From the NCBI GenBank assembly GCA_943737045.1, contig CALSFV010000040.1, positions 620,001 to 684,000 on the forward strand: a DNA stretch of 64,000 nucleotides, in the 5' to 3' direction. The translations under genes and the position numbers were made by a program. The notes under the pieces are model-generated. The model searched no databases. It had not been told where the DNA came from and saw only the letters and a program-made list of their open reading frames with translations. Below are positions 58,399-64,000 of the stretch, in pieces; position 1 is the first letter of the stretch; the number at the start of each line of letters is the position of its first letter. Origin of the DNA: Parapristionchus giblindavisi. Lineage: Eukaryota > Nematoda > Chromadorea > Rhabditida > Diplogasteridae.

Positions 58399-58685
58399 AG
58401 AAGGGGACCCATGAGTTGGCATGACCGACTCCCGCCACGATAAGCATGTTGGATATTGTTTATATTATATGGTAATTGGCGTAAGGGATAATGAGAAAAT
58501 GAGAGAGCAAGTATGCAAATCGGAAGGGTACTCTCTACATGCCTTGAAAGTTGTATTTTCAATGCGCATAGTGAGCTTTAAACATATCGGGAATCAATAT
58601 CAGATATGTCGTTCGATTCGTGTGATGAATCTCTATCATGCTATCCGAACAGTCTTATTACGAAAAAACTCGTGGGTCTCCATCT
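58399..58685. mobile_element. AGATGGAGACC MITE copy 3 (TTAA target)
   Basis: TTAA at 58395-58398 and 58686-58689; the same 287-bp length as its mirror 56044-56330. Confidence 0.88.
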
Positions 58686-58719
58686 TTAAAGTGCGTGGTT
58701 GGGAGATGTCGATTTGAGA

Positions 58720-58835
58720 GAAAAATCTACAGTGAAGGAAAATCTACTGTGAAGGAAACTCTACTGTGAAGGAAAATCTACAGTGAAGGAAAATCTACTG
58801 TGAAGGAAACTCTACTGTGAAGGAAAATCTACTCG
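58720..58835. repeat. Short tandem repeat, GTGAAGGAAA(A/C)TCTACT units
   Basis: Six or more 18-bp-like units of CTACTGTGAAGGAAAAT; the left-arm mirror at about 55930-56010 has fewer. Confidence 0.85.
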
Positions 58836-59190
58836 GTACAATCGGTTGCACGCATGGATGCTGGCCATTTCATCCTCATGTGATTCCGGAAATCAACCGG
58901 TTTTCTTTGGTCCGTTCGTTACGTCCGTATTGCCCATTTTTAATTCTCTAATGCGAAGTTCGTTAGCCTTACGTACCTACTGCGCAGTAACGTCGGCGAC
59001 GTCCACTTAAACTATCCAGTGTATAAATTTCTACTGTAATTTTGTGCATGGTTAGTGGTACAAATTTTACAAAATTTCGTTCAAAATTTACACATTGCAA
59101 CCTTTTCTTGTAAAAAAAAAGAATGGATGTCATTGGAATGACAGACGATTGTCAATGCGCTGACAGAGATTATTGTATATGTCATTGCAG

Positions 59191-59278
59191 TTCCTCGCTG
59201 TCAAAGCTGCGCAAGATTATGATCTGTCGTATGGCTAAAACGGAAGAAGTGCTCGTGGTGGAGAATGACCAAGGAGAG
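59191..59278 (+). CDS. xpo1: Exportin-1 exon a, intact (right arm)
   Basis: 88-nt open exon, acceptor ATTGCAG and donor GTGAGA, encoding LSKLRKIMICRMAK and EEVLVVENDQGE, one of the most conserved CRM1 segments. No exon b follows on this strand, so it is an orphan. Confidence 0.8.
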
Positions 59279-59299
59279 GTGAGAGATCAGTGACAGGCA

Positions 59300-60940
59300 C
59301 ATTTGTCGATTTGACAATGTCATATAATATGACAATGTCATTTGTCGATTTGACAATGTCATATAATATGACAATGTCATTGGTGATTGTGCCAATTCGC
59401 AACTGTCAGTCGATGATAAGTCTGGTCAGTATGATAAGTCGAGTCTGCCAAGCAAGACAAGTCTCTTCTTCCATTATGGTTACATCCCGCCCATCTCCTC
59501 CACTCTTGCATATTCCTTTTATATAAATTCTCTAGCCATATCTTTGGTCTTGGTCATCTCAACTATCTACAATAACCGAATCCTCACGGTTCCATGCAGC
59601 CTCATCCACTGTTCATTCCATGCAGCTTCGTCCACTGCTCCTTGCTCACGCTCCATGTGCAACCAAGATAATCTACGAGTGGGACCACTGATCAAGTATG
59701 GAGATCCTTTTCACCCCCCCCCCCCCCCCATTCCCCAACCCCGCCCCGAGTCACCTTTCATTTATTTCTTTCTTCTAGATAGCGAAGTCAATATCATCAC
59801 CTATTTATTTTTGTTCATATAATTTTCATGTGTCGTTGCATGCGTGTGCATGTAGATAAAATATATATAATATATATAAATATACTGTAATGCACTCCAA
59901 ACCCCTCTCATATGAGTCTCCAATCAATATTAAATAGTATGACCTATCTGTGTGTCACTTTTCACCACACTAGAGTTACTGTAAGAAATCATACCTCCCT
60001 CGATCGTGGTCCTGACTGGAATTTGTACCGTACACCTCGGCTCGGGTAAAGCCACGATTTTAGTGTTTTTTTGTTAGTCCAATCCCCCAATCCCACCATA
60101 CTTAACGTAGTCAGGGGATAGCACTATTGATTTATCGATCTACTATTGATTTATCGATCCGAACACAACAATATCCTCACATTTATGCACTTTATTCAAG
60201 TTGTTTTGATAATTATTATCTATCTCGTCTATCTAGCGATCTATGTCTGTCCTATCTCTACCGTATTCTTATCTTGTATTCATTATAGCCTCAATCTACC
60301 GTTGAATATTCACCACCACTCCTCTCACTTTTATTCGTATGTTCTGGCGTTGTTTCGATAAATATTATACCTGTATCGAGAAGTCCAGTAAATAAAACAT
60401 GTGGTTTAATTGTTTGGGTACACTCCTACAGATTTTCAGCGTGATATCGAGAGCGACGACTTGTATGCGGTAAGGATGGGAGAATCTATTCCAGTAAATA
60501 AAATATGGGGTTTAATCAGTTATTAATCAGTTACGGTAACGGAATCAGTTACTGTAATTTGAACGGAATGTAAGTGTATATGAGGTAGATGAAACGTGAA
60601 AAGGCGTGGTTTGGAGAGATGGTTTTGAGAGTGATTTACAATTGTGTTTGGTGATTGATTGATGGATTCATTAGTTGTCCGAAAGAAGCAAGAGCATAAG
60701 TGGTCTAGTGGTGATATGCTATCGAAAATTAATTGACTGTGACTGTTATAAAGGTAGAAGGTAAAGTTATGTCCCGTTATTCAAGGCACACGAATCCCGC
60801 GGGAGATCTCTGATTATCACTGTATGCTATAGCCAAAGTAGTCAAAATGCATCGAAAATAATGATCGTTTGGGCTCAAGTCTACATCTCCCAATTAACCG
60901 TCATCATTATTCTTATTGAACGAACATTTGAGTATTGTTG

Positions 60941-60986
<46 letters not shown>

Positions 60987-61700
60987 TCAGAAAATTGTAG
61001 CAAGTGCTGAATCTAAGGTATTTGGAGTAGGCGAAACGTGAAAGTGCGTGGTGTGACGATGCGAGTTGTGAGGTAAAAAGGTGAAGGTAGATCGAGGTAT
61101 TCAAGGCATCCTGCGGAAGTTTGTGGAGTGTTCATACATTTTCAGTGCCCTCACAGGATTTTTGTATAGCGGATTGAGTTTAGAATTATGATCTGTTTTT
61201 CTAGAATAATCTCTATTTTTCGCATAAAAATGATCCTTATGTTGTTGAAAGTGGTGCAGCCGAAGTCGTAGTGTTTGGCTTCAAGGACGTTTGATTATGG
61301 AAATATTGATTGCTTGTTGCTACATATATTTACGTCTTTATTTTAACCTTAGTCGTGCCCCTCAAGGAGCGCTCGAATATTGTTTCTTTTAAGATGCTAC
61401 AAATCAGAGGAAACAAATTATACGTATAGCTGAATCCTATTAAGAGTGGGTGAAACATCAAAGTACATGGTTTTCGATTTGATTGAGAATCCCAAAAAAT
61501 CTTAATTTGAGATTTATTTCTTTTTTAACTAAGCGAGAGTATAGGTAGTGTTGGATTATAGATTATGTTTTTCATGCTTATAAATGTATTGTGAATATTA
61601 AATTATCGCCATTGTGTCCTTGAACTCTGGAATATTGTTGAGGTATTGTGAAATGCACCGATGTTTACAATTGTAGTGAGCGTTGAATCTAGGGTATTAT
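59300..61700. other. Right palindrome arm; no gene
   Basis: Starts with repeated GACAATGTCAT units (59320-59385), then mirrors the left arm, with a poly-C run at 59716-59729 and a TA run at 60944-60984. ORFs such as 59544-59822 have counterparts in the mirror and lack coding character. Confidence 0.5.
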
Positions 61701-61713
61701 TGTGCGTATAAAA

Positions 61714-61833
61714 CACAGTATTCTGGTCCAAGCCATTTTTCTTCGAAAGCAAGACAAAGGAGAGACCATTGTATTCGAGAGAGTTTGTATGTTGAGCGGT
61801 CGTTCTTGCTTTGAAAGTCATGAGAACGCTGTG
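61714..61833. mobile_element. 120-bp CACAG...CTGTG element, copy 2
   Basis: Same length and ends as 6277-6396, flanked by AAAA (61710-61713 and 61834-61837), inserted in the end of a TTGAGCG MITE (TATAAAATGTAC). Present only in the right palindrome arm. Confidence 0.9.
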
Positions 61834-61841
61834 AAAATGTA

Positions 61842-62009
61842 CTAGCAATTCTTGGCAATCTTTGAATTTTCATGTTTCTTTAAAGAATCTATTAGATATT
61901 CTTGCATTTCAGAACTCTGTTCTACAGTATCAAGAATTATTTTAGCAACAGCTAAATTGTTATCAGCTGTTTGCTTTTTAAGCTTTGTCAATGTCATAAC
62001 ATTACTCAT
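61842..62009 (-). CDS. AT-rich 55-residue ORF cut at the palindrome boundary
   Basis: ATG at 62009-62007, TAG at 61844-61842. It begins MSNVMTLTKLKKQTADNN and contains AKIILDTVEQSSEMQEYLID and SLKKHEN: helical, charged and low in cysteine, with strongly A/T-ending codons. Composition is unlike the surrounding repeats. The stop codon lies in the sequence shared with the palindrome (GCTAGTACA), so the ORF was probably longer before the rearrangement. A TATTATATAAAATTTAATC stretch lies upstream at about 62075-62095. No family recognised; a horizontally acquired or organellar/viral origin cannot be judged from sequence alone. Confidence 0.45.
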   Translation of the reverse strand: MSNVMTLTKLKKQTADNNLAVAKIILDTVEQSSEMQEYLIDSLKKHENSKIAKNC

Positions 62010-62329
62010 TTACTGATTTATAATTATATTTTTTGTTACAAAAAGCACCTAAAATGTGTAAAACATTGATATGATTAAATTTTATATAATAGCGAGTGCT
62101 CACTGTAATTAAATACTATACGAGACAATACCACGATTATATGATAAACTAGACACTAGTTATGATCACTTAATTCAACTGTTCTTCTTTTCATGACGAA
62201 CAGTTGAATTGGATGATTCTTCTAGAAGTTTATTCTCTAGAAGAGATGAAACTTGACTTGATTTCCAAAAAAGGCTAACAATAAAACTAATTTCATGTAC
62301 TCCTTTTATAGAATAAAGAGAAGGAACAA
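62010..62329. other. AT-rich unique DNA with a hairpin
   Basis: Outside the palindrome. TTCAACTGTTC and GAACAGTTGAA (about 62174-62210) form a hairpin. No other feature. Confidence 0.45.
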
Positions 62330-62640
62330 AAGAAGAAGGGAAACCTTTTCACGGTGCAATGACACAAGAAGTTGTAAAATGGCTGAAAAAAAATGAGAAA
62401 TATGAAAAGGGGGCAGAGGAGGGCAGAGCAGGGCAGAGAAGGGCGGAGGAGGGGGGGGGGCAGAGGAGGAACCCTGAGTCAGGTGTAAAGAGGGAAAATT
62501 GGAATGCTTGAAAAAATGATGTTTTTGATGATATTTCAATGTAAAGCTGATGTAAAAGTTGTAAAATTGTTGAAAAATGAGAAATATGAAAAGGGGGCTA
62601 GGAGGGCAGAACCCTGACCCAGCGGGTACCGATTTTATAC
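62330..62640. repeat. Purine-rich repeat tract
   Basis: Units of AATGAGAAATATGAAAAGGGGG followed by GGGCAGAG(C/G)AG occur at about 62390-62470 and 62575-62620, with a G9 run. The 150-residue minus ORF here is proline/serine low complexity and is not supported as a gene. Confidence 0.7.
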
Positions 62641-62975
62641 TACTACGAGAGCATTCTAATGATGTGTTTTGAGCCCTTATCTCCGTTGAGAAAGGTTTCA
62701 TAGTCTCGATATAGTGATCTGCAGCTGAAGACAGAAGGAGGTAATCCTGTTTTAACATCTCTGAGTGGCGAGAGAGCGTGCAGAAATGAGAGAGTGCTAG
62801 GGAGCGCGCGGCGTAAACAACTCCTCGTGATCAATATATCGAGACTATACATCATTAGAATGCTCTAGTCATGCCGGTTCGACTGTCATACTCGCTAGTG
62901 GCGCAACTGTCTCCATCAAAATTTTCAGTTGTCGAGCTTTGGAAAATTTTCAAAAAAATAAAGTAGACAGTAGAG
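62641..62975. mobile_element. Diverged relative of the TGAGGCC element interior
   Basis: Matches parts of 45240-45700 (TATCTCCGTTG; ATAGTGATCTGCAG; GCGGCGTAAACAACTCCTCG; AAAGTAGACAG) with considerable divergence. An inverted repeat GTCTCGATATAGTGATC lies at its centre. The termini were not identified. Confidence 0.6.
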
Positions 62976-62994
62976 TGGTGGGAGAGAATCACGG

Positions 62995-63427
62995 ATGATT
63001 TTCCCCCTGGCCCTTTTCTGCCGGGTGACCCGACGAGAGACTGTTTACAGCCTCACTCTCTCTCGGGTGAGTGATCAACGAGACATAGAGTCTAATAAGA
63101 GTTGGATTGTCGGGTCATCCAATGCTCAGTCCGATCTTCTCAAAAAGCAGAAATCGGACAGATTTGATAAACACATAGTTGGATTTGGATTTTCGAGAGC
63201 TTCCATGCAATAGTAGAGACAAGTGAAATATATTTTTTTGACTTCTCGCAAATTTTCAAGGTACAATTACTAATTTGTTCAGAAAAACGAGTTTAAGATG
63301 AAAATTAATTTATTATTATTATCATTAATATTCGGGAACACTTTAAAAAGCGGGTCAATACAATGAAACATCGGAGGGTTAATGTATAACTTTTTACGCC
63401 CGAGAGCGCGACTAGGGCAGTGTGAAA
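62995..63427. other. Unassigned region; downstream of the BED-finger ORF
   Basis: A 72-residue plus ORF (62995-63213) is open but has no recognised feature. On the minus strand an AATAAA occurs at 63314-63309 and could end the BED-finger transcript. Confidence 0.4.
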
Positions 63428-63756
63428 TAGAGTTGGCTATTCGGGGGTTGCGGGCCCGCAATGGCATTGATTTCATTGCTAGTGATTGCGGGCTCGCAGT
63501 GCGGCGTAAAATCATTGCGGGCCCGCAACGACTACTCTATTACTTTTAGACTACTTTTTGTGATCGGTCGTTCTTCTCTGTTCTCAAGTAAACGAGAGAG
63601 CGAAGGAAAGTGAAGAGAACAGAAGAACGACCGATCACAAAAATTGTCAAGATAGAAATAAAGTAGTCATTGCGGGCCCGCAATGCCATAGCGGGTCCGC
63701 AATGATTTTACAGAGTATTGCGGGCCCGCAATGCGTATGCGTTATTGCCAACCCTA
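63428..63756. mobile_element. 329-bp hAT-type MITE with TTGCGGGCCCGCAA palindromes
   Basis: 8-bp duplication GTGTGAAA at 63420-63427 and 63757-63764. Ends TAGAGTTGGCTAT and ATTGCCAACCCTA. GCGGGCCCGC-type palindromes occur six times (one imperfect), around a larger hairpin (GATCGGTCGTTCTTCT arms, about 63560-63638). The insertion is 20 bp beyond the end of the BED-finger ORF. Confidence 0.92.
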
Positions 63757-63775
63757 GTGTGAAATCATCTTCTAA

Positions 63776-63977
63776 TTAATCCTCAGAACATTCTTCATCA
63801 AAGTCACTCTCATCGGACACCCGAATCAATGAGCTCCACGGGGTGCTTACTCCTGACATGTCTCCACAGGTTGGAAGTGCTTCCTTTCATGGTGAGATAC
63901 CTGACATTGCAGTGCTTGCAAGCGGCTGTCTCATTTTCCTTGTCGGCAATGAAGTGGTCCCAGATAGACGACATCAT
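63776..63977 (-). CDS. BED-type zinc finger protein (short, one frameshift)
   Basis: ATG at 63977. Reads SSIWDHFIADKENETAACKH, then a segment containing GSTSNLWRHVRSKHP. This is the BED finger pattern: aromatic W/F start, C-x2-C (CKHC), then H-x4-H (HVRSKH). BED fingers bind DNA and are typical N-termini of hAT transposases and of host genes derived from them. The first frame stops at 63810. A +1 shift after ELIDSG gives an acidic tail, VSDESDFDEECSED, ending at 63776, so there is either a 1-nt frameshift or an unseen short intron. The frame stays open upstream to the window edge. No catalytic domain follows, so it is either a truncated hAT transposase or a small BED protein. Confidence 0.7.
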
Positions 63978-64000
63978 AATGATAGTGAATGAATCAATGA

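Larger units (their letters stand above)
51494..61847. repeat. 10.4-kb imperfect palindrome with a tRNA-Cys pair in its loop
   Basis: Left arm 51494-56839 and right arm about 57908-61847 are inverted copies; the loop 56840-57907 holds tRNA pair 7. Left-only insertions: 51820-51947 and 52432-53865. Right-only: 61714-61833. Removing these leaves about 3.8 kb on each side. The arms differ by point changes and microsatellite length (TA runs at 52372-52431 and 60944-60984), so this is not a simple read-through artefact. Confidence 0.88.

Noticed and set aside
51494..61847. Palindrome as a pure assembly or library chimera
   Set aside because: The arms have independent substitutions and arm-specific insertions with intact target duplications, which a read-level fold-back would not produce. 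Collapsed haplotypes are not excluded.
62306..62758. 150-residue minus ORF rich in Pro, Ser, Phe
   Set aside because: Translation of a purine-rich low-complexity tract; no domain.
62995..63213. 72-residue plus ORF
   Set aside because: Open, but with no recognised motif, splice support or paralogue in the window.

Overview
The window is repeat-rich eukaryotic nuclear DNA: GT-AG introns, pol III tRNA genes with internal A and B boxes, AATAAA signals, and many terminal-inverted-repeat (TIR) elements. Very short exons (57-160 bp), short introns and mariner, hAT and TTAA-target elements suggest an invertebrate, most likely a nematode. Short TACCGTA runs in introns remind me of diplogastrids, but the species is not established. 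The sequence looks like a graveyard of segmental duplications; no complete protein-coding gene is visible.

The main coding theme is exportin-1 (CRM1/XPO1, the karyopherin that exports NES cargo). Pieces of one ancestral multi-exon gene occur at least ten times on both strands, never complete. I letter the exons in family order by signature: 0 (SSDKDQKFIANLAQFIVSF), a (LSKLRKIMICRMAK), b (3' end only), c ([19 protein letters not shown]), d ([13 protein letters not shown]), e (QLSSIICDLTPPQ), f (FYEAVRTIISAQSD), g (IEKLMTLPNA), h (MINILKTNVAACKAIG), i (VQLTRIYDHLLSVYRI), j (IIRSMKNVKREILVLLSTW), k (FDAVLFDYQRNCPAAREP), l (EAVFDCTLGMINK), m (YPEHRTGFFRLL), n (DAVVWAFQHSMRNVAEM), o (LDILKDMLTKVG), p (HFLSILQHVLAVVAD), q (NEANPAQANVDFIYEH), r (SLNNNISQMKNHIRDFL), s (EQSGEDTSDLFLEERE), t (IPGMANPNEILEEDDMHW, stop). 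Copies: A (1003-3924, minus, g-n), A' (4008-5996, plus, g-j), B (7851-10256, minus, g-m), C (11103-11793, minus, k-m), C' (12014-13333, plus, n-t, all frames open), G (18516-19925, minus, a-f), D (32271-35486, minus, h and j-t), D2 (36021-37614, minus), E (38897-44769, minus, i-r), F1/F2 (47295-51169, minus), exon 0 at 6226-6474 and 22440-22574, and exon a at 55484-55572 and 59191-59278. Most carry stops, frameshifts, lost splice sites or insertions.

Between these pieces lie seven divergent tRNA-Cys(GCA) pairs (14 tRNA or tRNA-like genes) at 253-523, 7467-7736, 24172-24442, 37880-38101, 46842-47103, 49012-49233 and 56851-57131. Each pair travels with shared flanks and abuts a different exportin exon, so pairs and exportin pieces were shuffled together.

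The rest is mobile DNA. There are TA-flanked TIR and fold-back elements, TTAA-flanked elements including a 2.1 kb palindrome with a second palindrome nested at its exact centre, hAT-type MITEs with 8-bp duplications, a 120-bp element with 4-bp duplications, mariner relics and one probable RTE endonuclease fragment. A ~10.4 kb imperfect inverted repeat (51494-61847) has a tRNA-Cys pair in its loop. Three small ORFs look more like real protein than the surrounding noise: a basic/acidic 59-residue ORF inside a long-TIR element (16311-16490), an AT-rich 55-residue ORF ending at the palindrome edge (61842-62009), and a BED-type zinc finger at the right end (63776-63977).
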